From: Ophiura sarsii
Lineage: Eukaryota > Echinodermata > Ophiuroidea > Amphilepidida > Ophiuridae
DNA: 64,000 nt
Direction: 5' to 3'
NCBI GenBank assembly: GCA_035610835.1
Contig: CM069442.1
Coordinates: 59,809,950 to 59,873,949 of the forward strand
Shown: in pieces, positions 48,601-59,736 of the stretch
How the letters are laid out: every line of letters starts with the position of its first letter
How positions within the stretch are numbered: position 1 is the first letter of the stretch
Notes under the pieces: generated by a model
What the model was told of the DNA's origin: nothing
The model's database searches: none
Seen by the model: only the letters and a program-made list of their open reading frames with translations
Position numbers and translations under genes: made by a program

Positions 48601-49926
48601 CAAAGCGATCTCAACAAGTTGTTCTAGAGGGTGTATCGTCGTCATCTATAAATGTTACTTCTGGTGTACCCCAGGGTACGGTCCTCGGACCACTTTTCTT
48701 CATATTATATCTAAATGACCTACCAGAAGGAATAACGTCCCAAGTAAGGCTCCTGGCAGACGATTGCATCTTGTACCGCCAGATAACTTCTGATGAGGAC
48801 AGACAGAAATTGCAAGACGACATAAACATTCTCTGCGACTGGGAGTCCCATTGGCAAATGAGATTCAACATTGCCAAATGTTACGCCATGCACGTCACCC
48901 ACAAAAAACTCCCCATTCAATCAACATACTTCATGAACCAAAAACCCTTAGAGACTGTCAAAAGCCACACCTACCTGGGGGTAGAGTTAAACCACAAACT
49001 GACCTGGGTGGATCACATCAACAGCACCACTTCAAAAGCAAACAGAGTCCTTGGCCTCCTTCGTAGAAATCTTTACAGCTGCTCTGCAGCAGTCAAAGAG
49101 ACTGCCTTCAAAACCCTCGTTAGACCCAAACTCGAATACTGCGCCAGTATATGGGATCCTCATCATCAGAACCACAAAGACAAACTGGAAGCGGTTCAAC
49201 GTCGTGCAGCCAGATTCGTCTGCAAGGATTTCCGCCGAAAATCCAGTGTGTCTTCAATGAATGATATCCAAATTAGGCTGGAAGTCGCTGGAGGAACGAA
49301 GAGCTGCTTCCAGACTCACCCTACTGTACAAATCCGTAAACCACAAAGTCGCCATAAATACAGAGCAGTTTCAAACTAAACCAGGGGGTATATCTACACG
49401 CAAATCAGCATCAATCTCATTCAATCACCAGACTTCAAAGAAAGACTGTCTAAAATTCTCCTTCCTGCCAAGAACCACAGTGGAGTGGAATCTTCTGCCC
49501 GCCAACACTAGGGAATCCACATCTGTTGAAGTCTTCAAATCCAAACTTAATAATATGCAGATGTCATCTTTCATAAGGGGGGCCCACCATTAACCACGTC
49601 AGCTAGCCGCGTCTGCAACTATAAATATCCCGCAGTGGAGTTTGTTGCAGTATTGGACAGATAGAATAGATACAGATTAAAAATAAACAAAATAAACAAA
49701 CATTAAAAAATGAAAAATAATAATTTAAAATAAAGAACTGTCATTGAAATGATGAAATCATTCTACGCCTCTTTTCACATCTTCCAAACTTAAAGATGTG
49801 GTCGATAACTTCATGACTTAACATTAGTTGAATAATTCACTTACTTCCAGGTTTTCTACTTTTCACCTTTTCTTCAGAATTTATTTGGTTCGGAAGCGGA
49901 GTCTGTAAACTATTTCTGTTCGCCAT
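30630..49926 (-). CDS. TMEM30A: TMEM30A / CDC50A, P4-ATPase flippase beta subunit (8 coding exons)
   Basis: The non-catalytic subunit that folds, exports from the ER and activates P4-ATPase phospholipid flippases. Eight exons join in phase to 385 residues (human TMEM30A is 361): 49926-49845, 45067-44934, 41855-41703, 40933-40714, 40132-39998, 39738-39532, 38540-38375, 30690-30630. TM1 is about residues 44-68 and TM2 about 337-361, with a large glycosylated, cysteine-containing ectodomain between (NETT, NLT, NST and NVT sites; ECEY, MYC, CQC, DCAPY, APCGA). Family hallmarks are [23 protein letters not shown] [47 protein letters not shown] and [14 protein letters not shown]. The last exon ends SSGNTVNI, like the vertebrate tail. 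The A paralogue is favoured over B or C by overall likeness; one ancestral gene is also possible. Introns carry many mobile elements. Confidence 0.92.
33093..33330 (+). repeat. Imperfect tandem repeat of about 90 bp
   Basis: Nearly three diverged copies with GCATTGCATACTGGGTTT and TGTGTAACTAAGAATGAACA. Confidence 0.78.
35356..36053. mobile_element. TTAA-flanked full-length palindromic element, copy 1
   Basis: The ends GGTTGGTGTCAACCCTGTTT and AAATAGGGTTGACACCAACC are inverted, with TTAA directly outside on both sides (35352-35355, 36054-36057). Almost the whole 698 bp is two arms of about 345 bp of opposite orientation meeting near 35705. TTAA duplication is the signature of piggyBac-type transposition. 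No ORF. Confidence 0.85.
36934..37166. mobile_element. Small inverted-repeat element (TAAGGC family)
   Basis: The ends TAAGGCAAAAAAG and GTTGTTGTTGGCCTAA are inverted. An inner GTCGGTCGGAAAGGGCAAG block is shared with the element at 44140. Confidence 0.55.
38375..38540 (-). CDS. TMEM30A: TMEM30A exon 7 (TM2)
   Basis: Encodes [31 protein letters not shown] and TM2 ([19 protein letters not shown]). It ends AAG|GTGGGT in phase 2. Reading through the donor would add about 20 residues before a stop, a possible isoform. Confidence 0.92.
39047..39513 (+). repeat. Tandem duplication of about 210-260 bp next to TMEM30A exon 6
   Basis: Two copies (about 39047-39255 and 39256-39513) share AACATCTCAAAACTCTGAAA, CACCTGAACAAAA and GGGAGGGGAC. 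The second copy ends 17 bp from the exon 6 donor. Confidence 0.8.
39532..39738 (-). CDS. TMEM30A: TMEM30A exon 6
   Basis: Encodes [20 protein letters not shown] and [18 protein letters not shown]. The phase needed to reach YPVEQF in exon 7 puts the donor at T|GTATCC, a weak site. Confidence 0.88.
39998..40132 (-). CDS. TMEM30A: TMEM30A exon 5 (GC donor)
   Basis: Encodes [20 protein letters not shown] and [15 protein letters not shown]. The donor reads CAAG|GCAAGT, a GC-AG intron with otherwise perfect consensus. Confidence 0.9.
40714..40933 (-). CDS. TMEM30A: TMEM30A exon 4
   Basis: 73 codons plus one base with [20 protein letters not shown] and [12 protein letters not shown], the most conserved blocks of the CDC50 ectodomain. 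Confidence 0.94.
41703..41855 (-). CDS. TMEM30A: TMEM30A exon 3
   Basis: 51 codons in phase 0 ([20 protein letters not shown] onward) contain the cysteine cluster of the ectodomain and two N-glycosylation sequons. It ends FNLTKKFS, matching the family's NFTLEKSF position. Confidence 0.92.
42103..43145. mobile_element. 1-kb terminal-inverted-repeat element, TMEM30A intron 2
   Basis: The left end GGTCACACGTTTTAAGCTCG + CCTCC is mirrored by GGAGGCGAGCTCATAACCTG + TGACC at the right, about 25 imperfect bases. A further GTGTTACAC/GTGTAAC pair lies inside. No coding frame. Confidence 0.65.
44140..44551. mobile_element. Inverted-repeat element (TAAGGCAACAAA family)
   Basis: The ends TAAGGCAACAAACAAAAAA... 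and ...TTATAGCCTAA are inverted, with GTTGTGTTGCCCTCA mirrored as TGAGGGCAACACAAC. The interior is T-rich. Confidence 0.68.
44934..45067 (-). CDS. TMEM30A: TMEM30A exon 2 (TM1)
   Basis: Begins after CCTTTTCAG with the conserved [20 protein letters not shown] and continues through TM1 ([18 protein letters not shown]). It ends at GTAAGT in phase 0. Confidence 0.93.
45105..45386. mobile_element. hAT-type MITE with perfect 8-bp target duplication
   Basis: 282 bp with ends CAGGGTTGTCACTAAGGC and TGGCTAGTGACAACACTG, flanked by TATGCAAC on both sides (45097-45104, 45387-45394). The CAG..CTG tips and 8-bp duplication are diagnostic of hAT elements. It sits 37 bp from TMEM30A exon 2. Confidence 0.9.
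46726..46800. repeat. Short palindrome
   Basis: TATGAGTTTTAAAATATTGG and CCAATATTTTTAAAAACTCA form a hairpin with a loop of about 20 bp. Confidence 0.75.
46841..46918 (+). repeat. Structured repeat, copy 1
   Basis: About 78 bp, with ends CTTGTTC and GAACAAG. A diverged direct copy lies at 47583-47657, 740 bp downstream. Confidence 0.7.
47583..47657 (+). repeat. Structured repeat, copy 2
   Basis: About 75 bp sharing GTTCCGATACG, GATCTACTC-like and GGAACGACAACAC words with copy 1. Its ends are CTCGTTC and GAACGAG, so the end pairing is kept through a two-sided change. Confidence 0.7.
47945..49730 (+). mobile_element. 5'-truncated LINE, reverse-transcriptase region
   Basis: The endonuclease is missing; homology begins near 47945 in [16 protein letters not shown]. 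One long frame (48039-49379) carries [64 protein letters not shown] and [12 protein letters not shown] (LADD in place of YADD). A frameshift near 49265 moves the end to 49261-49593 ([20 protein letters not shown]). An A-rich tail follows to about 49730. CR1/Rex/Jockey-like; clade uncertain. It lies antisense in TMEM30A intron 1 and, with nearly intact frames, is much younger than the LINE at 2.8-6.1 kb. Confidence 0.88.
48039..49593 (+). pseudogene. LINE reverse transcriptase with one frameshift
   Basis: 446 codons open from the first ATG, then a single frame change near 49265. All core reverse-transcriptase boxes are readable, but without the endonuclease and with the frameshift this copy is not autonomous. 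Confidence 0.85.
49845..49926 (-). CDS. TMEM30A: TMEM30A exon 1
   Basis: 27 codons plus one base, from the ATG ([20 protein letters not shown]) to a GTAAGT donor. It encodes the cytoplasmic N-terminus. Confidence 0.85.
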
Positions 49927-50029
49927 TTTTTCTGATCCAATTAGGCGTATTCGGTTGGTTTCCAAACTAGCCGGATTGACAGGGCTACAGTTGGTGAGAG
50001 AATAGTACAGGGAATCTATTGCTGATTGA

Positions 50030-50037
50030 TGACGTCA
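50030..50037. promoter_or_regulatory. Perfect CRE (TGACGTCA) upstream of TMEM30A
   Basis: The 8-bp palindrome lies about 104 bp upstream of the TMEM30A ATG, where a core promoter would be. CREB/ATF-type factors bind this site in animals; use here is inferred. Confidence 0.55.
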
Positions 50038-50224
50038 CTGTCAACGTCTGGATACAAAACAGCCAGCCGTTACACATAGCGAAGGTTTTTGCCTATTCTG
50101 AGATTTTTCTTAGGAAAATGGGAAGCTCAGGATTCAAAATAGTAAACTTAACATAATTATGCGTAACACAAGCAATATCATGTAAAGATTATTATCTTGA
50201 TTGGTTAACTCCAATCTCAGCTTA

Positions 50225-50296
50225 TCCCGTGTGGTCTAGTGGTTAGGATTCGTGGTTTTCACCCACGCGGCCCGGGTTCGATTCCCGGCACGGGAA
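50225..50296 (+). tRNA. tRNA-Glu (anticodon TTC)
   Basis: 72 nt with a full cloverleaf. Acceptor TCCCGTG pairs with CACGGGA. The anticodon stem CGTGG/CCACG holds loop TTTTCAC with TTC at 50258-50260. T arm: CCGGG-TTCGATT-CCCGG. Box A TGGTCTAGTGG and box B GGTTCGATTCC are consensus. A T7 run at about 50302-50308 can terminate Pol III. Confidence 0.96.
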
Positions 50297-50794
50297 AAAG
50301 TCTTTTTTTCGTTTTCTTTTACAATTCAATACATTTCTAATTACAAATTGGTATTATTACCAAATTAATATTTGTTTTCTATTTTTTTCTTTTCTTCCGT
50401 GTTTGTTTATTTATTTATTTGTTTCATTTTGTTTTTTATGCAATTGTTGTTTGTTTGCCTGTTTGTTTCCCAGAGCGGGCACTCTCATATTTCAACGTTG
50501 AATCAATATGAAATATGGTTGCGTTGTTGAACCAGGGAGGTGTAATAGCCCGTGGGGGGGGCACTGACATTTGAAAAGGGTATAGGTATGTGCCGCGCTG
50601 AAGACCCCCTTTTTCACCCTCTGCTGCTAGTTCTTATGACCCCCCTTTTGAGCCTGCATCAGTTCTTCAAGTTAACTTGGATGCTTAGTAGGTAACATCT
50701 ATTACTGGCATTGTGCTATAATTACAGTGGTGGACTTGTCTAGTTCATTATCTTATTTATAGTTCTTAACACTTTTGTTTTTTATATTTTGTCC

Positions 50795-50827
50795 CTGATG
50801 AAGGGTGGTATATCCACTTGAAACGTC
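50795..50827 (+). ncRNA. Possible decayed hammerhead-ribozyme motif (Penelope-like type)
   Basis: CTGATGA (50795-50801), a hairpin GGGTGG/CCACTT forming stem II, then GAAAC (50820-50824) and GTC. This order is the hammerhead core and is commonly met at the ends of Penelope-like elements. Stem I barely pairs (2 bp) and stem III is almost absent, so it is probably a relic. No reverse-transcriptase frame lies beside it. Confidence 0.3.
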
Positions 50828-51478
50828 GGTCTTTATTGTTACCACATATATCCTTACTAGTCTCAGATATATCTTTGTTGTTTTATTGCACAGCAATTTT
50901 CATTGCTTGTCCCAGTGCATTTCCGTTTGTTTTTGTTTTTTTGTTATTTATCTGTTTTATTGCGTTATTCTCCCTTGTTATTACCTGTTTCCCCACACCC
51001 TGTTGGTATATCTTGCTTTTACTCTTAGCATTTTTATATTTTCGAGATATCCTCTTGTATCAGTTTTCTGATCCTTGGTGTGTTTTGTTCCTGGTTCCGT
51101 TGGATTCATCTTTTTACATTTTATACCTATTATTTGGTTTGAATTAGTCGATGCATTATTTAACACCATTGAATGTATATTTGTTAGATTTGATATAGGC
51201 ATATTTTTCTCGCCGAATGTTTAAAGGCTTATTACAGACGACGCTGGCCACGTGTCTCGGACGACCCAATATGGCAGCAGAAGTGCACCATTTTGACATA
51301 TTTATAACAGTCATCGCCCGTTATAACGATGACAATAATTTAAAGAATGCCAACTCCAGCGGTTTTGGATTGGCAAAAAAATCTTCCTAATTATGATGAA
51401 TTTTTCAAAATATAAGATTAACATTCGCGATACGTGTATTCCAATACGAATTCAAAATTTAGGTTTCGCGTGACCACC

Positions 51479-51865
51479 GTCGTCTGGCATATTATGTGAT
51501 CTTTTCCAAATAGCGCCCTCTATCATTGATTTTTACTATGAAAGCAGATTTGTTTGCAGATTTGCATTTTTGGTCATAAATCATAAAGATCTTCCAAGTT
51601 ACAGATCGATACGATTCCTAATGTAATACTTCAAAATTATGGTTTGAAAATAGATTGTACCGCTTGGGTACAATCTATTTTTTAAATTTTACTCTAAAAC
51701 CATGATTTTGAGGTAATTAGGAATCGTATCGCTCTGTAACTTCGAATACATTTATGATTTATGATCAGAAAAGTAAATCTGCAAGAAAATCTGCATCCAA
51801 TTTTTTTCTCGAGGATTGAGGGGGTCCCCTGGAAAAGATCACATAATATGCCTTTAAGACGGCCG
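51479..51865. mobile_element. Palindromic MITE
   Basis: Arms of about 185 bp meet near 51660 (AATAGATTGTACC...GGTACAATCTATT). Outer words GGCATATTATGTGATCTTTT and its complement bound it. A half copy is at 54391-54566. Confidence 0.75.
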
Positions 51866-52065
51866 TACCATTTTAGGGAAGTGATTGTTCATACATTGTA
51901 TAAAAACATATTCATCAAAGAGTCAACGCTGCCATTTGTACAGGTTTTCCCCGGCTGCCAAGGAATTACTACGGTTAAAATGTGGTTGGTTAAAGCTTCA
52001 CCAACCATATTTTAAAGAAGAATTCAACGAAGTTTCAGCCAAATGTCTACTATATATATCATCCA

Positions 52066-52199
52066 GAATTCAACATTGAATCAACGTTGAAATATGACGT
52101 TGAATCAACATTGACATTTATGGTTGATGCAACTACCAAATACAATGTTTTTTCAACGATATTTCAACGTTGATACAACGTCATTTTGCCCGCTGGGTC
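52066..52199. mobile_element. CAACGTTGA-repeat MITE fragment
   Basis: Alternating TCAACGTTGA, TCAACATTGA and ACGTTGATACAACGT words end in TGCCCGCTGGG. A related fragment (GAGCGGGCA...TTTCAACGTTGAATCAATAT) sits at 50474-50530. Confidence 0.65.
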
Positions 52200-52270
52200 G
52201 TAGCTAGTGTATATTTGTCTATGTCTATTTGTTTAGGTGGTCGGTATGTGCTGACACACATGCTGGGGTG

Positions 52271-53673
<1,403 letters not shown>

Positions 53674-54390
53674 CTTGAGGGACAATATGTTTTGAGCGGT
53701 CACTGTGACAACTCATGGGTGAAAATGCTATAGGGGAAAACTCAACGCTTTAAAACTCCTAGTGGCCTTCATATCGTGTGAAAAAGAGAGGATTGGGGAC
53801 AGTGGATGAAAGAAGGGGAATGAAAAGGTACTATTGACTAGGAGAAAAATGACAACTTAGCATACATGAGTAGCATACCCTAGCATATATTATATAAGTT
53901 TTAACCTACACCTCAACCCCGTACCTGACAAAAGTCAGAGGCTCCTACATAATTGTACGTGAGCGCACAGGTGCGAGACCATCTCGAGTTTTGTCATGAA
54001 ATTATTGTTACGGATGATTGGGATCCGGCAGCCCCCTCCCATCCGCTATGAGCTGAGTTGACACGCCTGTCTACGAAGTCAGAAGTGACAGTCTCATAAT
54101 ATTCAGTTTGCTATTTCTATGGGATGCTCATTAAGTCCTAAACGTTCACACAGGGGGGGGGGGGGGGCGTCAACTTTTGGTTTTACACAGGAAGTATGAG
54201 CTGAACTAGTTTTAAACCCAGGGTGCATTTCTTTGTTGAAAGGTGTATCATGATATTTGGTATTTAATGATTAGGCTGTATATCATCATTATTTTCTCCC
54301 GTGTTTAAACCAGCGTTTTTCGTAGCCTATAATACGATTAGGCCTATGATGTAATACTATACTCTGTAAATCATAAGGGTGCCCTCTCTT

Positions 54391-54566
54391 GACCTGTCAC
54401 AAAATATGTTTAAACCATGATTTTGAAGTAATTGGATTTAGGAATCGTATCGCTCTGTAACTTAGAATAGATTTATGATTCATGATAAAAATGTAAATCT
54501 GCTGCAAGAACATCTACTTTCTAAAAGAAATCATGAACAGAGGGCGCACAATATGCCTTTAAATGC
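54391..54566 (+). mobile_element. Half copy of the 51.5-kb palindromic MITE
   Basis: Shares AATCGTATCGCTCTGTAACT, AAACCATGATTTTGA and AATATGCCTTTAAA with the right arm. Confidence 0.7.
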
Positions 54567-54742
54567 ATGGAATGCCGTTACCGTATATAATTCAATTATC
54601 CGCGTTTAACATATAAACCATACATGTATGTGTTTTTATAAATATGGCTTATTGAGAAGAAATGTTGAATCAATGATTTTCGATCAATAAAGATGGTTTA
54701 TCACATGTAAAAAAAATGTGCATTGACTAGATACCGTAGTCC

Positions 54743-55283
54743 TCAAAATAAGTAACTGACCAAGTAAGTAATATGCTCTCAACTCCAAAACTAGCTCTTA
54801 CATGAAAATATTAAATTATAAAGTTGCAAGAAATCTCTTTTCTTCAATTTGAGATATTACACGTGAAGATTGAATTATTAACTCAGTTATGGGTCCAAAA
54901 CCAAAACAAAGTCAGTTTTTCATTTTAACATTTTGTTCGTAGAACTCGGACTAGTAACAGGCAGATTGATTAATTGGTAGCGATAACTCACAGGTTGATA
55001 GTAAGATGAGGATTGGGGATGCTTATCAATGCAGCCCATGGTCATACACATACCTGTCACATGGTCCTGCGTGTTCAAATCCCATGTGTGAAAATGTAAA
55101 CTGCACTTTGTTGTATCCTTCAATGTAGTGTTCTCAATTATTAACAGATCTTCATGTACCGTGTCTCAAATTGAAGAAAAGAGATTTCCTTACAACTTTA
55201 TCATTTAATATTTTTACGTATAGGAGCTACAGTTTTGGAGTTAAAAGTATATTTATTACCTCATCAGTTACTTATTTTGAAGA
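54743..55283. repeat. Inverted repeat with 125-bp arms
   Basis: CTCAAAATAAGTAACTGA (54753) and the complement TCAGTTACTTATTTTGA (55264) start arms that continue with about 85% likeness (CTCAACTCCAAAACTAGC, CTCTTTTCTTCAATTTGA). The loop is about 280 bp. Confidence 0.78.
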
Positions 55284-55288
55284 CTGTA

Positions 55289-56740
55289 CAGGGTGTATCA
55301 AAAAAATTAGGACACTTTTTGATGATGATTTAAATCTTTGTTAAATCACTGAAGCATGACCCATTTTTATTTCAATGTACACTCTTAGAAAAAATGGTTC
55401 GTTTATTTAAGAACCCTTTTTTGTCCCGCGGGGAGCACCTTTTGGCCTAAAAGGTTCTAAAAAGAACCTTAGAATGGTTCTTTGAAGAACTTTCAAATTT
55501 TAAATAAGACCTAAAGGTATATTTACTTTTTTGTTTTTATGTAATATGCAAATTCAAGAGAAATGTAAACAAATTTAATCCTTTTCAACTGTTAAAAATC
55601 ATTTCTTCTTGGCTAAAAACATTTTTTACCGTTTTACCAAGAACCATTGAGGGTTCTCCATAATTTTTTCCCAAAAGGTTCTTGAAGCTTGAGGAACCAT
55701 TTTCTTGGCTAAAGAACCCTTTTAGAACCTTTTTTGGTTCTAAAAGGAACCCTATAGAAATTTCATTGGGTTCCTTTTAGAACCAAAAAAGGTTCTAAAA
55801 GGGTTCTTTAGCCAAGAAAATGGTTCCTCAAGCTTCAAGAACCTTTTGGGGAAAAATTATGGAGAACCCTCAATGGTTCTTGGTAAAACGGTAAAAAATG
55901 TTTTTAGCCAAGAAGAAATGATTTTTAACAGTTGAAAAGGACTAAATTTGTTTACATTTCTCTTGAATTTGCATATTACATAAAAACAAAAAAGTAAATA
56001 TACCTTTATGTCTTATTTAAAATTTGAAAGTTCTTCAAAGAACCATTCTAAGGTTCTTTTTAGAACCTTTTAGGCCAAAAGGTGCTCCCCGCGGGACAAA
56101 AAAGGGTTCTTAAACGAACCATTTTTTCTAAGAGTGTAAAGTACAACCGATAAAGATAAAATCCTGAAGAGATGAGAAAAATTCATCATTAATTAAGGAA
56201 ATTGTGACCTATTACTATTACTTATTAGGCAAAGCAATCTATTTTGTAGTATGTACAATGGTCATTCACACAGTAACAGTAGAGTAACATGAACGCGCAC
56301 ACTATTTATGCCAATATCATGGTAATGAACCATACAGTGGGTTCGAGAACTTTTTTGATTTGCACAGAATATGCATGCATTTGATTTGTGGATTATTTAG
56401 CCAATATTGATTTGTGCCAGAATTAAATGGATTACCAAACTAATCTTTGCTATTGACTGATAGATTATTGTCTATGTTTATAATTATTGTAACGTATTGA
56501 AACGTAAACCATGTTATTTACTGGTCTATACATGTAAATCCCATTGTACAAACCAGTAAATGACATGGTTTACGCAAATTATGCTAGTTTTCTTATTTTT
56601 CATCGGATTGATCTCATATTTTCAGGATATCATAATAATTAATTGGGCTTTACATTGAGACTAAATTGGTCATGGTCCAATGATTATAACAAGTATTACA
56701 CCGTCATGAAAAAGTGTCCTAATTTTTTTGATACACCCTG
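55289..56740. mobile_element. TA-flanked element with CAGGGTGTATC ends, split by a nested insertion
   Basis: The ends CAGGGTGTATCAAAAAAATT and its complement (ending 56740) are inverted over about 35 bp, flanked by TA. Without the nested 757-bp palindrome it would be about 695 bp. Mariner-like tips; no ORF. Confidence 0.82.
55380..56136. mobile_element. Nearly perfect 757-bp palindromic element
   Basis: The ends CACTCTTAGAAAAAATGGTT and its complement are flanked by TA. The two arms (about 375 bp each) differ at only a few sites, such as a 4-base indel near the left tip, and meet near 55757. Interior words alternate GGTTCT and AGAACC. Young, non-coding, mariner/Tc1-type target. Confidence 0.9.
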
Positions 56741-57025
56741 TACATGATATGAATGGCTTGCCATATTCAATCCATGTTGTATGTAAATTTTATATTTATA
56801 ATTAGGATACTCCATCTCAGATCTGAGTCCAAAAGTGAAATGCTGTTATAAATGGCTGATGCAATTTTTTTTTTTGTATCACACATAAACCTATGAGAAT
56901 CATTTTCCCACTATGTGCAATTCTGAATGCCGTCAGAAACATACAATTGCCAACTGCGCTTCCTCGGGGGTCGTGCTACTCCTCCGTATATAGAGTGGTT
57001 TATAATGTACTCTGGGTTTCAGCTG

Positions 57026-57045
57026 CCCCCCCCCCCCCCCCCCCC
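57026..57045 (+). repeat. Poly(C) tract
   Basis: About 20 C in a row. Similar tracts occur at 45982-46006, 57698-57711 and, as G, at 15171-15183, 54155-54169 and 63691-63706. Confidence 0.85.
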
Positions 57046-57840
57046 CAAAAGGTACATTTTATTTTATTCTATTTTTCATTACATGACTTTATGAAACTTG
57101 GGGGTGGGGGGGGGGGGTATTATTCGGGAAAATGATGAAACTAATTATTTAATGGGCTACCAAGTTACATGGTGCACAACCAAAAATGAAATATTTTTAA
57201 AAAGTCACCGGTGCTCCCGGGTTAGTACTGGTGGAGCGGCTGGAAAGGGGTCGGTGGGGGAGGGAAGAACAATGATGGATCATAGAGGGGGTGTTCAAGA
57301 ATTGTGTGATACACGTAACTTTTAAGGCCTACTCTTTTTCAAGTTAAGCAAACCGCAATAGGGGTAAATCTTTTGTAACGCAATGCTTATATTATTATAT
57401 TATAATAGTCCACCCATGTTTTTATGCTCCCAACTTTATATCCGGGTGCCACCCCAGGGGGACTGAGGCACTCAAGTTCAAGAGTTCATAAAAAGTAGCG
57501 GCGGAAGCACAAAGGGGCGGAGAGCCCAATTTTTTGATTTATAATGTTGAAACCTTGTAGAAAATGCACACGAATACGCATACAGTTTCAGTTATGAGTA
57601 TCTCCAGAATGACTCCCTGACTACTAACAATGTTCGTTTCGTTTTGGGGGACAACCGTTTTCGCTTTGCAAATGTGTTTCATTATGAAAGGTGACACCCC
57701 CCCCCCCCCCCACCCCACCACCCCTCTTAAATTAGAGCCCTATAAAACAAGGTCCGAAGTTTACCGCGTTGCGGAATTGGTTAACCTTTATCATGGGTAC
57801 TTTGGGTTGAGCGAGGCTGGAATTTGGAAAGGAAAGTTAA

Positions 57841-58522
57841 GGGGGCTGTCAAGTGTCGTTGTATGAATTTTTCAAGCAATGTAACTTTCAAACTATTTAT
57901 GTGTTGTACATAAAAGTATACACTTCTTTCAATGAAATGAGTCAAAAAATCCATTTTTCGTATCAAATTTCACTGAAAATGGTGATTTTTATATTTTTGC
58001 CCAAAAATGCCTCTTTTTTGCCTACATTTTTCAAACAACCTAACAAAATAATGTTTAGGTACAAAATTCTAAAATTTTACAGAAAGCATCTAAATTCAAT
58101 TATCTAGGACACTTATTTTTTGTTTGCCTTTAAAAAGATTAGTTTTGAATTTATTGACCAAAAAGTGCTAACAAAGTGAATTTTTAGATTTTTTTATCTC
58201 AAAATTCACATTTTTAGTACTTTTTGGTCAATAATTTCAGAACTAAAATAAGTCCTAGATAATTGAATTAAGATGCTTTCTGTAAAATTTTAGATTTTTT
58301 TACCCAAAAATTATTTTGTTAGATTGTTTGAAAAAAAGTGTCCCCAAAAAAGGCATTTTTGGGCAAAAATATAAAAATCACGATTTCAGTGAAATTTGAT
58401 ACAAAAAATGGATTCATTGAACCCTTCCCTTCAAAAAAATGTATACTTTTATATGGATTATATGAATAATGACGAAGTTACGGCAGTTTTACGGAGGCTA
58501 CTTCTGACACTTGACAGCCCCC
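57841..58522. mobile_element. TTAA-flanked palindromic element, copy 2
   Basis: The ends GGGGGCTGTCAAGTGTC and GACACTTGACAGCCCCC are flanked by TTAA (57837-57840, 58523-58526). The arms share ATGAAATGAGTCA, TTTTTGCCCAAAAAT, CAATTATCTAGGA and GACCAAAAAGTGC with copy 1 at 35356. Confidence 0.85.
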
Positions 58523-58552
58523 TTAAGGGAGTGTCCCCGGGTAACGAGTATA

Positions 58553-59295
58553 CACTCTAAGAAAAAAAGGTTCTAGCGGGGGTTCTTGAAATGGCAAATG
58601 GTTCTTGGCAGAACCATGTTTCTTGGCAGAACCATGTTTCTCTAAATAACCTTAAAGGTTCTAAAAAGTTTTGTTAGGGGTTCTTTAACACCGCAAAAAG
58701 GTTCTGTGTAGTGAGATGGTTCCAGAAACCAGAAAGAATTCCCTTATTTGGGGAAAATGGGGTTCTTGGTAGACTTATCGCAAATGCCGAAGTTTGCATA
58801 CGTACATCTTAATAAATGAGTTCGCAATGTAATAATTGTTTTGTAACCCTGTTAATAAACGGTACTGTGTACAAAAATTACAAATATTTACTTCCTGCTT
58901 TATTTCTTTGTTGATATGAATATAACCAAGTATAATCAATGACTTAAGACTTTGAGTGACTTGCTGAGGCTTTTATTAATTTAACACCATTGATTCTGTA
59001 TTTTATAAATAATATCTAGTCAGATTCACAGTCAGTTTGTTCAGCGTTTAATAAAACCTTAAGGGTTCGGCATAGGGCCTACATGTCAAACAAAGGTTCT
59101 TGATAGAACCTTAAAGGTTCTGCATACAGGACAAAACTGAAGAACTTTTAAAGGTTCTATTTAGAACCCTTTCAGAGTGTTCTTGAAAGAACCCCATTGC
59201 AAAGGTTCTCATTAAGAACCTTTAAAGGGTTCTGCATACAGGACAAGTTCAAGAACATTTTTAGGTTCTAATTGGAACCCTTTTTTCTTAGAGTG
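58553..59295. mobile_element. Diverged relative of the 757-bp palindrome
   Basis: The ends CACTCTAAGAAAAAAAGGTT and AACCCTTTTTTCTTAGAGTG are flanked by TA. AGAACC and GGTTCT words recur, but the arms are far less alike than in the 55.4-kb copy. Confidence 0.78.
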
Positions 59296-59736
59296 TACGA
59301 CACCTCTCTCCCGGGTAACAGGGTTTGTTCGGATGGTAATTCAGAGCAATAACGAACCATGGAAAGATTTATAAACTGTTAAATCAAAATTGATTATACT
59401 TGATTTGCAGTGTCGGATATCTAGGCTGTAGAACTGCTTCCGCAAGGTGGATTAAACGGATTTCACATAATCCCTCAGGAAAACCGCTTTATAAGGCAGC
59501 TGGGGGTTCGGTGCCCCAGTCATATGCTGCATGGCAAATAGGCGTATGATTACGGTCTAATTATGATATCTAGCTCAGACGATTATAAGCGAAAAGCTAG
59601 AACACGTTCTTATCGAAAATTCCATAAGTAATCTTTGATCGGCGTAAACCGGTTCGAACTTCGCTTTTGGAAGGTTGTGGAATATGCTTTGATATTTGAA
59701 ATGTTAGATTGGTACAGGGTGTCCCTAAAAGGGGTA

